From Triatoma infestans (Eukaryota; Arthropoda; Insecta; Hemiptera; Reduviidae): DNA of 64,000 nucleotides. The position numbers and the translations under genes were made by a program. Shown here in pieces: positions 1 to 10,699 of this stretch. Every line of letters starts with the position of its first letter. Position 1 is the first letter of the stretch. The stretch lies in assembly GCA_011037195.1 (NCBI GenBank), contig JAAEAF010002706.1:1-64000 (forward strand). The letters run 5' to 3'. Under the pieces are notes generated by a model, which was given only the letters and a program-made list of their open reading frames with translations, searched no databases and had not been told where the DNA came from.

Positions 1-930
1 CATCTTTGCTACGGGGTTGAAACAGAGGGCTCTGCCATAGTGTAATTACATTCAGCCAAACACTATAATCCCCCACCACCTTTATTTATATGTAATGCAA
101 GCACAACCAGAACTTTGTAAGATTATAGAAAATTTTGGTAATTAGACATTGTAATAATTGGAATTATTGAAAGTCGTATAAGTGTTTCACACCTGATTGC
201 TTTTTCCTATAAGATTTTCTCCAGTCCCCCCTCCCCTCACAGCTCCAGAAATTTTCTCGAAACTTGGGGTGCGCTTATTCAGTTAGGCCTAACTATATTA
301 TTTGAAGCGTTTCTTCCAAAAAAATTACTCTCGCTTTGTTCTGATGCTTGCTATGGGCTTTTCCATTAAAATTACTTTTCTATAACATACCCCCGAATAA
401 ATATGAAACATTAATTGCAATTTAAGTATTAAAGAAAATTGGCTAACTAAGAGAAAAATAGAATCTACGACTATGAAAACCCAGCATTGAAAATCTTGTT
501 GGGGTTAACACAGAGACGGGAAGATCAAGTAGAGCAACAATAAATTAATAATTGCATGATCGCCCTAAATGAGCGTATAATAACTTTATGATCACATAGG
601 TATATTATTTCCTTCTAACCTTATGTTTATTTCTAATTACCGGCCAAGGTGATATCTGTCATGGTTAATTCGGAATTCATAAACAGTTTAATTATAGTGG
701 ATTTAGTTAATATTTAATCATTAACAATTGATTTTTTCCATTATATTTTTTCTAAATATTTGAACATCAAAATTATTTACTTATTAATTACAGATTGCAT
801 GATTCAAGTTTCTTTATTACCTAACGTGATATCTTTATTGATTTTACCTTTGTTTGTTTATCATTTGTTTAATTAATTATTTTTAAAATGATATGTTTCA
901 GTAAATAATTAGGTTAACATTTATATTATT
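1..930. other. AT-rich sequence with traces of dispersed repeat
   Basis: Positions 60-430 contain worn repeat blocks (TAAGTGTTTCACACCTGATT at 179, CAGAAATTTTCTCGAAACTTG at 245). 430-930 shows no recognised feature. Confidence 0.4.
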
Positions 931-939
931 TTCTCTTAC

Positions 940-1790
940 TAATGTAAGAGGAATCGGATCAAATTTTCGATTATTGGGTTTTCACCGAAAACATATACAC
1001 ACGTGCTGAGTTGCCCTAATAGTGTTTTTAAAATAATTGGTCTCTCTCTATTTGTATGTATGTGTGTGTTAACAGAATATCTCAAAGTTGCAGTAAGCTC
1101 AAACTTGGTACTCCATTTAGGCACTACCACCGCATCAGACACAAAGATATTGGGCAAAATCCATCAACCGGAAGTATTACACTTTGCTGAATGCAGTTTT
1201 ATTTAATCCAGTTTTATTGAATGCAATTTTTCGTGATTTTCTCGAAAACGACTCCAACGATTTTTTTTAAACTTCGTAAATTATATTCATATATAACTAC
1301 CTATCACTTTTCATTGAAACATTTCCTCGGGGAAAATTGATTTTTTAGGGTTTCTGGGGGAACAGTAGCGTTATGCTTTCCTCTATAGTACCATTTCAGT
1401 ATAATATATGGTTTTACTACCTACATAATATTCATACAAAGTATTGTTAGTATTCCAAACTTTAAGAAAATTGGTTGACCGGAAGTGCGATTTTACAGAA
1501 TAATTTTTCGAGTTGTTTGGAATTTTCTCGATAACGGTTACAAAGATTTCCTTTTAACTTGGAATGCTTGCTGCATAGATAGAAACGTATCACTGTTATT
1601 TGAAATATTTTCTGACAAAATTGATTTTGGAGTGGTGTTAATACAAGTTATATTTTCACCACCATGTTCATGGTCAGCCCAACTAAATGTTTGTAAACAT
1701 TGCATTCTAAAAGAAATGTTTTCAAATTAATTTGTTTTAATTGGAGTAAGAGAAAGTTGTATGAGTGTTTCATATCCTAGATATTTGTTT
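940..1790 (+). repeat. dispersed repeat DR, near full length, diverged
   Basis: Head AATGTAAGAGGAATCGG and GGGTTTTCACCGAAAACA, short GT tract, AACAGAATATCTCAAAG, CAACCGGAAGT, GATTTTCTCGAAAACGAC, a second module with GACCGGAAGTGCGATTTTAC at 1477, and the tail AGAGAAAGTTGTATGAGTG at 1749. Confidence 0.75.
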
Positions 1791-2310
1791 TTTTTCTATT
1801 CAGGGGCCTTTAAACATTCCGACGAAAACTCGTTTCGAAACTCTAGCACGATCGCAATACTTCTTTTTATTAGGAGAAAGAGGAAGTAAGAATGAATTGC
1901 TTATACCTACATACGTTAAATAGCCGCCCTTAAGTGTATCTTTTCTAGTAAATATATCTGTTTTCTTATTCTTTTAGTTTTAATTTGTAATTAAATTTTA
2001 GCACATTTTGCTCTTAGGGTTTGAGCCAATTTTTGTATTTACCATTTATTATCATACTATTTCAATTACTCTCTTGAGAGATTATCTTTATATCATTTTT
2101 TTTTTATTATTATTTTCAGTTAATTTATCTCATTTTATGTTTACTATGCTTGGCAGTATAAAATTGTAACCAAATCATACAATTCCTTGGTTATTATTTG
2201 TGTTAATTAAAAAGCGATTAAATTATTAAATTAACTTAATAATTTAATGTATTGCCAAAATAATTGAAGAAATTCGGTTGATCGGAAGTGTAATTTAATG
2301 GGACGTTTTT

Positions 2311-2535
2311 CTTGTATACATATATACCAATAAGTCTTGTATACATATATACCAATAAGTCTTGTATACATATATACCAATAAGTCTTGTATACATATAT
2401 ACCAATAAGTCTTATATACACATATACCAATAAGTCTTCTATACATATATACCAATAAGTCTTGTATACATATATACCAATAAGTCTTGTATACATATAT
2501 ACCAATAAGTCTTATATACACATATACCAATAAGT
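2311..2535 (+). repeat. minisatellite, 9 units of exactly 25 bp
   Basis: Nine units of the form CTTGTATACATATATACC + AATAAGT occupy 225 bp with no length change. Units 5 and 9 share the same three changes (CTTATATACACATATACC) and unit 6 has CTTC. The open reading frames across this array are a by-product of the repeat and are not genes. It lies inside or next to a decayed dispersed-repeat fragment (ATCGGAAGTGTAATTTAATG at 2280). Confidence 0.97.
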
Positions 2536-2748
2536 TTCAGCGTATTTGTTGGTATTAATTACACGTATAATATAACCTTATAAATTTTGTTTCACATATT
2601 TTCCCTAGTAAGTAATTAGATCTGAACATGTGTGAGTTTCACATCAGATTTTTTTCTTTACTTTAATTTAGCAAATTTAAATATTTCAGGAACAAACTTC
2701 CGGTAATTGTTACTTTGGTACTTTATCCGTCGTAGCACGCTGATAACC

Positions 2749-2779
2749 TGACCGGTTTCGGATTTTCATCCATCGTCAG
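2749..2779 (-). ncRNA. hammerhead-ribozyme-like motif, left arm of family Y element
   Basis: Read on the minus strand it gives CTGACGA, T, then the hairpin GGAT-GAAA-ATCC, then GAAA, then CCGGTC. This reproduces the hammerhead core order CUGANGA / stem II / GAAA / short palindromic stem III (ACCGGT) / cleavage-site C. One extra T separates CTGANGA from stem II, which is not canonical. Stem I support is weak here (AG/CT only). Activity is not shown. Confidence 0.45.
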
Positions 2780-2907
2780 AGCAAACTAACCAAGTTCGTG
2801 TAGAGAGTTCACTTCAACGTAATGTTTCTGTTACTTGTTACTTGTTACTCTGTTGGTAACAGAAACATTACGTTGACGTGAACTCTCTACACAACTTGGT
2901 TAATTTG

Positions 2908-2941
2908 CTCTGACGATGGATGAAAATCCGAAGCCGGTCAG
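2908..2941 (+). ncRNA. hammerhead-like motif, right arm of family Y element (core mutated)
   Basis: Inverted partner of the motif at 2749-2779: CTGACGA, T, GGAT-GAAA-ATCC, then GAAG in place of GAAA, then CCGGTC. The A-to-G change at the conserved position next to stem III would be expected to damage a hammerhead. Confidence 0.4.
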
Positions 2942-3264
2942 GAAGAACATAAATATGCGTGCTACGACGGATAAAATACCAGATGTTATCCAGCATTGCG
3001 GATCTATCCACATATTCAGCAATTGTTACTTTGTTTACGTAATAGTTTTTTCTTCAAATCATTGTATTCCCCTCCTTTTTGCTATCCACTTTTTCATCCA
3101 TCTTCCTCCAGAAACCATCAGATGATGTTCTAATCTTAACCATAATCGTAATGTTAATTTGTTTATGGATTGTTATAAGTCACAACATGTTGTAAATTTT
3201 CGAAATTGTGTTTCAAGGGTAATGTGTTTTAGATCCTCTGTTATATAAAACAATATTGTTAGTT

Positions 3265-4060
3265 AGTAGTCTGTGTATGGACAGAATATCTCAACATTGA
3301 AAAATCACAGGAAGCTGAAACTATTCAGTTCAGTAAACTTCAATTGCTCCAGACCAATAGGGTTCTGTCAAAATCTGCTAGCCGGAAGTGCGATTTTAAC
3401 TGAAAGGTATTTAGTTTTTGCCATTTACATGATAAACTGCTCCACAGGTTTTTTTTTAAACTTTGCATGTCTAACTACCAAATACGGCCCTATCACTTTT
3501 ATTTGTAATATTTTTCCAGGAAAATTGAAGTTGGAGGAAACTGGGTGGATGAAAACTACCATTTGCGATTCTACTTCCTGTATAATATTTCCTTCTTTCC
3601 TTCTTTTGGTGCAGTAGCCCATAGGTAGGCCAACGCTTGCCAGACAACGATTTCTATTGGGGGTACTAGTAAGCACGCCGTGGTTCCCACCGCCTTTTGG
3701 CCTTCGCTACCAAGGTTCCCTTACTATATCTCCCTACTTTTCTCAAGATGCCCTAAATTTTCTCACCAAAAGGCATGTACACTAGACACTGGACAACGTG
3801 TGAGGATTCCCATATTAATAAAAAGAATAATAAAATATGTTGCCGGAATTGCAAAGTTGAAGAAAATCGGTTAACTGGAAGTGCGAATTTAAAGAATTGA
3901 TTGAGTTGGGGGGGGGGGGGAATTCCTTGAAAATACAACAGTTTTCTACACACTTGGCATAGTTTTAAGTTTCCTCTGATTTTGATTTAAGCTATTTTTT
4001 TTTCTGTGGAAATTTATTTTAATTGGTTCTGGAGTAAATGTGACGTTATATTTCAGGATT
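3265..4060 (+). repeat. dispersed repeat DR, decayed copy, probably composite
   Basis: GACAGAATATCTCAACATTG, GCCGGAAGTGCGATTTTAAC and TATCACTTTTATTTGTAA are recognisable to about 3560. A second module occurs at 3815-4060 (GAAGAAAATCGGTTAACTGG, AAGTGCG). The section 3600-3800 between them is richer in GC and unassigned. The SINE at 4136 follows. Confidence 0.6.
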
Positions 4061-4135
4061 AGTTTACGTTGCATCAAGGAGCTTGTATTCCAGATTATAA
4101 TGTAAAATTAAAGTTGAACACTACCTGTATATGGA

Positions 4136-4206
4136 CCTCACGCGTTGGTCTAGTGGCTAGCGCACTTGCCTTTTGTGCGAGAATTCAGGGTTCGATTTCC
4201 GTGAGG
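4136..4206 (+). other. tRNA-like head of the SINE (anticodon arm like tRNA-Lys TTT)
   Basis: CCTCACG and CGTGAGG pair across the ends. An anticodon-arm-like hairpin CTTGC-CTTTTGT-GCGAG would present TTT. T-loop TTCGATT is present, but the T stem cannot be drawn without conflict with the acceptor pairing, so this is not a functional tRNA gene. The isotype is a guess from the loop. Confidence 0.6.
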
Positions 4207-4370
4207 GTAAAGTTGGTGTTGACCCAGCATCGTGAAAAAAAGTGAGAAGCTACAATTGATAGAGCAGCTAGGTAAGAAACGTAAGAACTAAACGGCGAAG
4301 GTGCTTACCACACGCCTCGCAATAAAAATCGCCTTGGTCCATCATAGGCTGTTGCCCCATAGGTTTTTTA
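4136..4370 (+). mobile_element. tRNA-derived SINE with target-site duplication
   Basis: A tRNA-like head is followed by a tRNA-unrelated body of about 160 bp ending in CCCCATAGGTTTTTTAATT. The copy is bounded by TACCTGTATATG (4122-4133) and TACCTGTAAATG (4373-4384), 12 bp with one mismatch. Internal RNA polymerase III boxes are visible: A-box-like TGGTCTAGTGGCTA and B-box GGTTCGATTTCC. Like other SINEs it would need LINE enzymes in trans. Confidence 0.82.
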
Positions 4371-4399
4371 ATTACCTGTAAATGACAAGAACCAATATG

Positions 4400-5230
4400 T
4401 ACCCCACCATATATCTAAGTTCGGTCAGTTAAACATTCAATAATAATTCTAAATTTGAAGAAAATTTGTCTGTTATAACTGTATTTACTGTAATAACAAA
4501 GTGTTCAGTTTTATTTCCCGTGGCTAAACATTCCATATTTAAGGAAATAGGGCCTAGGACTGACAGACGACTATTCATTCGTGGACAACACGTCGTGTTT
4601 CCCATTGCTATTTTTGACACTTTTCCTTTGGAGACCTCCTGGAATTGAATATGATTCCGTTCGCACACAGATGAGAGCGTTAACATTGACCTTAGCTGTT
4701 GCTCGTTTATAGTAGATATTGTGAGTCCCAATTAATTTTTTTTTCAATCATTGCCTATCATAATATTAATAAATCTATAATGCAGCTATTTGATAACAAT
4801 ATTATCAACATCCTTTTTTTCATATCATTAAGTATTCTTTTACAATTTACCGAATTAATTTCATTAATTAATTATATTATGCAACTAATTAATAAGTGAT
4901 TAGATATATATATATATTTTTTTTTTAAAGAAAAATAATCAGTAAGCAGAATGCGATTGACGTCATAGTTGCCATAGAAACCCAGTTCTGATGGCAGGAG
5001 TACAACACTACGCTTTCTAGAGTTGCCTCAGTTGAATCACCGTTCATTAATGAAATAGTGTTTTAAATAAAGTATACCTAAAGTATAGGCATCATTTATT
5101 ATTATCGTTAAATTTATTAGATATAAAATACTGGCTACATATGTAGTATTATTTTCAGAAATATAATTTTTAATTTTCTTCAATTTAGCGCTAAATATCA
5201 TGGGTTAAGTAACGTCATCAAAGATAAAAG
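4400..5230. other. no recognised gene; AT-rich, one TGACGTCA site
   Basis: 4620-4900 is AT-rich with a short reading frame lacking any known motif. TGACGTCA lies at 4958-4965. Confidence 0.4.
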
Positions 5231-5234
5231 GAAA

Positions 5235-5755
5235 TTTAAAAAATCTGGTGTGAAACACGATTTTCTCCTAATACAGATTAAACCATCAATACGATACAGT
5301 GGGGAGAAAACAACTATAAATATTTCGAGGGAAATTAGTTTCTCATATATATGTATATATATATTTATGCGTATCTAAAATGTAATATAAAAATCTATTT
5401 CCGGTAAACCGATTTCCTTCAAACATGGAATTTTGGCCAGATATTAAATTCTTCTTAGTGTTATATAAACGATAGAATGGTATAATATATTGAAATGGCA
5501 CTTTGGAGGAAGGAAAGCCTAACATCATCCCCACAACATCTTTTAAATTAATTTTTCCGGAAAAATGGTTCAAATAAAAGTTGTAGCTCTTTATAATGAT
5601 TAGATACCAAGATTCTTGGTTGATTTATTACTAAGTTTGGTCGACCGATTTTGACCAAAATCTTATTGTTGTATCCCCCCCCCCCTGGTAACACCTAAAA
5701 GAAAATATAAAGTTTCAACTTTCTACGATTTTCCGTTTTTGAGTTATGCCGACCA

Positions 5756-5798
<43 letters not shown>

Positions 5799-5910
5799 AA
5801 ATCCAATTTTAAAAAACAACTTCTTCATACTCAGGGTCCCTCAAGATATGTATTTCCGGTGAAAATTCACTTCGTTCGCAAAATACTGCCTCTTAAAATA
5901 GAGAGAAAAA
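5235..5910 (-). repeat. dispersed repeat DR, minus-strand copy
   Basis: AAAAATCTGGTGTGAAACAC at 5238 is the reversed tail. CCGATTTCCTTCAAACATGG follows, then a (CA)n tract (5761-5796), then TACTCAGGGTCCCTCAAG and GTATTTCCGGTGAAAATTCA, the reversed head, ending with TACTGCCTCTTAA. Confidence 0.75.
5761..5796 (+). repeat. (CA)n microsatellite
   Basis: About 16 CA units, the reverse-strand counterpart of the dispersed-repeat GT tract. Confidence 0.97.
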
Positions 5911-5944
5911 AGAAGAAGAAAAAAAAGCGGTTGTAAGCTCATAT

Positions 5945-7580
5945 AAGATTGATTTAAAATAACGCAGTTTAAAGTAAAACCTCATACCTCACACCTTTCT
6001 CAGAACCCAGCTGAAATCAATGTAAAAAAAATAAAAAATAAAATAAAAGTGCTAGATATGTTGTTGTAGTGTAGTATACAAAGTTTAAATAATGTAGCTG
6101 GTTCTGATTTCAACAGAATTATCAAAACTGAACTAAACTTCATACATTTGAAAATCTACGTCACAAATTATCAAAACTATCTTAACACCAATTGTTTTTG
6201 GGGAAAAAGGTTTCAAATAAAAGTAATAAATTTATATTGTGCATTTAGAACCATGACAAACTGGGAAAAAAAATCCCTTCATTAACTTCATTCTTCTGAT
6301 CAATTAATTTTCTACAAAATCGAAACTTAAGCAACGATTTTCAATGCTCATTAACATTAATATAAATGACAGAAACGTATAATATCATGAAATGGCTTAT
6401 TATAAAGAAACTTTATGTAACATCTTCCCTAGAAGACGTCCCTAAACTTAATCTCAAACATTTATTTATAGTAAAAGCTTCAGATTAGAAAATTTGGACG
6501 AGCTTAGGATTCTCCCCCTTGTCACGTGAAGAAAAATCTTCTTTCAGTCTTCTTTTACTTTCAATCCATGGATTCTCAACGGATATACCTCTCTCTTCTG
6601 CCCTAAATAGCTCCAGAAGAAGAACGCCAGTGTTACCCGAAACATAGAGCAAGTAAAGAATTTGTTTTTTCTCTTTAAATGGCAAATTATTTTAGTCATT
6701 GCCATATAAATTATTTCCTTTAAAATAAAGTAAGTTTCAAACTAGATTCATTTCGGCTCTAATTAAATATTATTTATTCCTGTCTCATTAATTATCATAA
6801 GTCTATTCAGAATATTAAATAAACATAATTATTTCAAAAATTAAATATATTATTTGGTAAGTTAGTACAAACATGAAGGAATACTTTCAAATTTCTACTG
6901 TTAATTTATGTGATTAGTATTAATATAGTGGAGCATATCTATATATCTGGCAGCTCCTGGCATCTATTGGCGGACTTGTGGAACTAATCGGACAGTTGTA
7001 ATTTTCGATTTGCATGATAACTGTTTTTAACAGTGGGTCTCCTTTCTTCATTTTTTTAATACTTTATTATTGAGTTTTTTCCCTTATGATTGTACATAAA
7101 AGGCTTTATTTATACTATAAATAAAAATGGTTTCCTTTTAGGGAAAAAAAATCGCTAAACGAGAAAAGCACTCCCTTCAAATCAATTTTCCCCACGAAAA
7201 AATATTTCAGGTAAAATTACTAAGTTTATAGGAGTGTTATCAAAGTTTCAACGGATTGCTAAACATATTCGACAAAGTTACACTTCCGGGAAAACAGTTT
7301 TTCTACAAACATGGTAATTTTTGGAACATATTCAATTTTTGTCTCAGATTTTCTTTTGTGATAACGAGAAAGAAAGAGAAGTTAAACAAACAAAACAAAA
7401 ACAACCTGGTATCAGGACACTCGTACGGCTCACACTCACTTATTACGTATTCCTCAATTTTTTTTTTGGATGACACTTTATGAATTTTTCCATGTCCTTT
7501 ATGAATATTTAATTTTTGCAAACATCAGTGAAATAAATTGCACTAAAGAGATGCCTAAAAAGCAACTTTCTCTCTCATAT
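5945..7580. other. mostly unassigned AT-rich sequence with small DR traces
   Basis: Reversed repeat blocks are visible at about 6195-6240 (TTTGGGGAAAAAGG, TTTCAAATAAAAGTAATAAA) and 7180-7320. Otherwise no gene, RNA or repeat is recognised. Confidence 0.4.
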
Positions 7581-7589
7581 TACTTTTTC

Positions 7590-7702
7590 CTACCCCTAGT
7601 AAGAGAAAGTATTGTAATCGTGTCGAATTTTCGATATCGAGTTTTCACCGGAAATATCCGTTTTGAGATCCCCTGAGTACAAAAAGGTGGTTTTTAGCAA
7701 AT

Positions 7703-7735
<33 letters not shown>

Positions 7736-8568
7736 TGCGTATATGTGTATGTGAACAGCATAGCTCAAAGACGAAAAACCGTAGAAAGTTGAAACTTGAT
7801 ATTACGTTTAGGTATCACCGTGGGATCTGAGGGTGCGTTATCTGTCAAAATACCTCAACCGGAAGTACCACTTTACTAGTTGCTTATTTTACGTTTTTGC
7901 GATTTTCTCAAAAATGGCTCCGACGATTTTCTTTAAACTTGGTACATCATTTACACATACAAAGAGCTCAGGAAAATACACAAAATTTTTCCAGGAAAAT
8001 TCATTTAAGGGCACTTCTGGCGGAGGGGTAGGGTTAGGTTTTCAGTTTATTAGACAATTCTGTCATCTAAATAATGTTAATTAGAATTAAATATGTTGTT
8101 GGAATTCCGAATTTGAAAAAAATGCGGATAACAGGAAGTGCGTTTGTTTTAACTCTTTACTAAATGATTTTTTAACTTTTTAGCGACTTTCTCGAAAATA
8201 GGTCCGACGATTTTCTTGAAACTTTGTATATAAACTAAACATGCAAAGATCTACATCTTTTATTTAAAACATTTCTCTGGGAAAATTCATTTAACGGCAC
8301 TTTTAGGGGAGGGGTGGGGTTACAGCTACCTCTAAAGTGGTATCATAGTTGATTATACAATTCTATCAGCCAAACAAAATTAATTAGAAATAAATAGATG
8401 GCCAAAATTCCAAGTTTTAAGAAAATTAGTAAGCCGGAAGTGCGCTTTTATTTCAGTTTTCGACGGATTTCGTTATATTTGGTATACAAACTATAACATT
8501 TGTCAATTATAATTTAAGAACAGGAGTAAGAGAAAGTTGTGTGAGTGTTTCACACCAATTTTTTTTAC
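7590..8568 (+). repeat. dispersed repeat DR, full-length copy
   Basis: This is the clearest copy. The head TAGTAAGAGAAAGTATTG at 7597 is followed by TTTTCACCGGAAATATCC, TTTTTAGCAAATGG and a (GT)n tract (7701-7735). AACAGCATAGCTCAAAGACG then leads into three related modules marked by CCGGAAGTACC (7859), AGGAAGTGCG (8132) and CCGGAAGTGCG (8434). Each module continues with a GATTTTCTCAAAAATGGC-like block and AACTTTTATTTGAAACA-like block. The tail AGAGAAAGTTGTGTGAGTGT at 8530 ends in a T-run. No coding frame spans it. Function and class are unknown. Confidence 0.85.
7701..7735 (+). repeat. (GT)n microsatellite
   Basis: About 16 GT units at the fixed microsatellite position of the dispersed repeat, right after TTTTTAGCAAATGG. 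Confidence 0.97.
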
Positions 8569-8599
8569 TTTCTAGAAGTATTGCGAAATTATATACCAT

Positions 8600-9455
8600 T
8601 CATGTAATACTAAGTGTTTTACATTGCAGCCGTGTCAGATTTTTCAAAATTTAATTCAAACCGGAAATGGAACCTTTGAAATCTACTAAGTACGAAAAAT
8701 GTATTATCTGGATGTTAGGAACAGTTTGCTTGAAAAACACATGTTTTAGAATTGGCTGTGAAATGTGTGTGTGCGTTCGTGCGCGTGATCTTTCATGTCG
8801 CGTAGATTTGGCTTTACGGCCTTCTAGCTCGCAACGAACTTCCAGCAATAACTTGTTTTGAAGAAAATAGATAATTTTTAAGGTGAAAAAAAGAGTTATT
8901 TTTATAACTTCAGGTTCACTTTCCATACTCGTATGTGTGCTCGAGTGCGCATCACTCAAGTCGAATATATAACACTGTCCCCTTATTCACTTGCCATATA
9001 AAAAATGATTCCATTATTTATTTTGTATAATTAATCTTTTATATTTGACTTTTTTTTAATAGTTAATTTATGCATTTTTTCCCATTGTTTTCTCCCGGCC
9101 ATTCTCATGATAAAAAAAGCTTAACTTGAGTATCATTCATTTTACATTTAACATTTTAATTAATTCTTTTACATTTTCCCAGAATTCAATGTGAAGAAAG
9201 AAATTGGTTGTCTGTTTTAAATGATTAATGATACAGTTGTGCAATTATACAATTTGTTAGTTATGCTTTGAACAATTTGTTCTATTGAATGAGCATCGAT
9301 TTTTTTCCTAATATCTCGCCAGTGTGGTGTCGATGACCTTGTTACTTACCTGCAATATTGTTGTATCAATAATGCTGTAGTAATATAAATAATTGGTTTG
9401 AAAAATAATTTCACAAAATCATATATAAACATTATACTTCGAGGTGTTATTATAA
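8600..9455. other. unassigned sequence with a GT/GC-rich patch
   Basis: 8760-8960 contains GTGTGTGTGCGTTCGTGCGC and a second similar patch TCGTATGTGTGCTCGAGTGC. No gene is recognised. Confidence 0.35.
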
Positions 9456-9499
9456 GTGCCTCTTAATCGAAACTTATCAACAACTGGCTGTGAAGAAAT

Positions 9500-9830
9500 A
9501 ACAATATCTGGTGTGAAATATTACAGTACCTTCTCTGACAGCAATATTCACAGTTTTAGTTCAGAAATTATCCTCAAACTTGGAATTTTTACTAAATATT
9601 TAGTTCCATATAATGGAATCTTTACTTTAAGACGGAAGTCTAATCTTATCGAGAGTTCTCTAAAAAATCCCTAAAATCAGAAATTTTTTAAATCAAATCA
9701 CTGTTCCAAATAAAAGTGCTATATACATAATATGACAAGTTTAAACAAAATCGTTTTCGAGAAATTAGTAAAAATATATCGCAGAAAATCCAGCAGTTTG
9801 GATTTCCTTCAAATTTGGAATTCGAGCTTG
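9500..9830 (-). repeat. dispersed repeat DR, partial, minus strand
   Basis: TATCTGGTGTGAAATATTAC (reversed tail), then TTCCAAATAAAAGTGCTATA and AAACAAAATCGTTTTCGAG, then TTGGATTTCCTTCAAATTTG. Head absent. Confidence 0.6.
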
Positions 9831-10254
9831 TAAAGGGATCCGAATCATAAAAGCTTAGTAGGATCCGAAGAACGATCCGAATCCATTAAAGATTCGTAAG
9901 ACCCGACGAACGAAGAATCAAACATTAATTACTCCCTACCTAGGCCAAACTAGGGAGGGAGAATTCTATAATATAGGCGAGCCAGCCCAAAGAAGGGTTA
10001 TCGACAACAGTCGGTCAACATCATTCTACATACTTTCTATTCCCAGCCAGTCTGCCTCTCTCTTAATTATTCGCTCGCTACCTTATTCTCAAAATCTTAT
10101 TGAGACGTCAATATAACAAATATTAAGTTGGCAATCGACATAACTCGTACATTGTAAAGTTCTTTCAGATATTTATGTATTTCTGCCATTTACAACAATG
10201 TACAGTGCATTTATTTCTTCACCCTGCTAAATTCTCTTTAATTCTCTCCCTCTA
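9830..10254. other. unassigned segment with short direct repeats
   Basis: GGATCCGAATC-like units recur at 9837, 9871 and 9886 with AAGACCCGACGAACGAAG. An insertion or the edge of an LTR is possible but no boundary is clear. Confidence 0.3.
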
Positions 10255-10600
10255 ATATCTACCACAACCAATCACTTTTATTTGTAATATTTTTATGGAA
10301 AAAATTGGTTTTTGCTGGTTCTGAGGAATTTGTGATTTTAATTTCAAATGTTTTGTTTGATTGATATTATTGGTGCTCTCTCTTCTGGACTACAATTACT
10401 ATACGTGACTGGGTAGGTGCTTGCCCCACCTCCATCTCACTATTTACGTTGGGGTTATTTATTTTAAATTTTGATGTTTAATGAAAATTTGTCAGTTTAT
10501 ATATAAATTGTATTAATAGTATTAAGAGAAAAATGGTGTGAGTGTTTCATACTAAAAATTTTTGTTTCCATAGTGATCTGGGATCTCAAAATACGATATG
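10255..10600 (+). repeat. dispersed repeat DR, tail half
   Basis: AATCACTTTTATTTGTAATA, GGCGCTCTCTTCTGGAC-like block at 10371, and the tail AAGAGAAAAATGGTGTGAGT at 10523, followed by a reversed head fragment with GTATTTTCCGGTGAAAATTA at 10601. Confidence 0.6.
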
Positions 10601-10699
10601 TATTTTCCGGTGAAAATTAATATAGAAGTTTAGTCACGCTCGCAGCAATACTTCATCTTTAAAACAGCCCTGAGAGGAAGTAAACGTGTATAACCTACG

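Larger units (their letters stand above)
2718..3020 (+). mobile_element. fold-back element, family Y (Penelope-like, non-autonomous), 13-bp TSD
   Basis: The arms 2719-2836 and about 2858-2978 are inverted copies of each other (about 90% or more by eye) with a spacer of about 20 bp. A 42-nt tail (2979-3020) follows the right arm only. The whole is flanked by the direct repeat AATTGTTACTTTG (2705-2717 and 3021-3033), a target-site duplication. Each arm carries the CTGACGA - hairpin - GAA(A/G) - CCGGTC motif described separately. Inverted pseudo-LTRs plus a short one-sided tail are known features of Penelope-like elements. No reverse transcriptase is present, so the copy would be mobilised in trans. 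Confidence 0.82.

Noticed and set aside
2231..2530. Minus-strand frames encoding repeated YICIQDLLVY-type peptides
   Set aside because: They are translations of the 25-bp minisatellite. No start context or flanking coding sequence supports a protein.
4136..4206. Functional tRNA-Lys gene
   Set aside because: Acceptor and T-stem pairing conflict, and the copy is followed by a SINE body and flanked by a target duplication.
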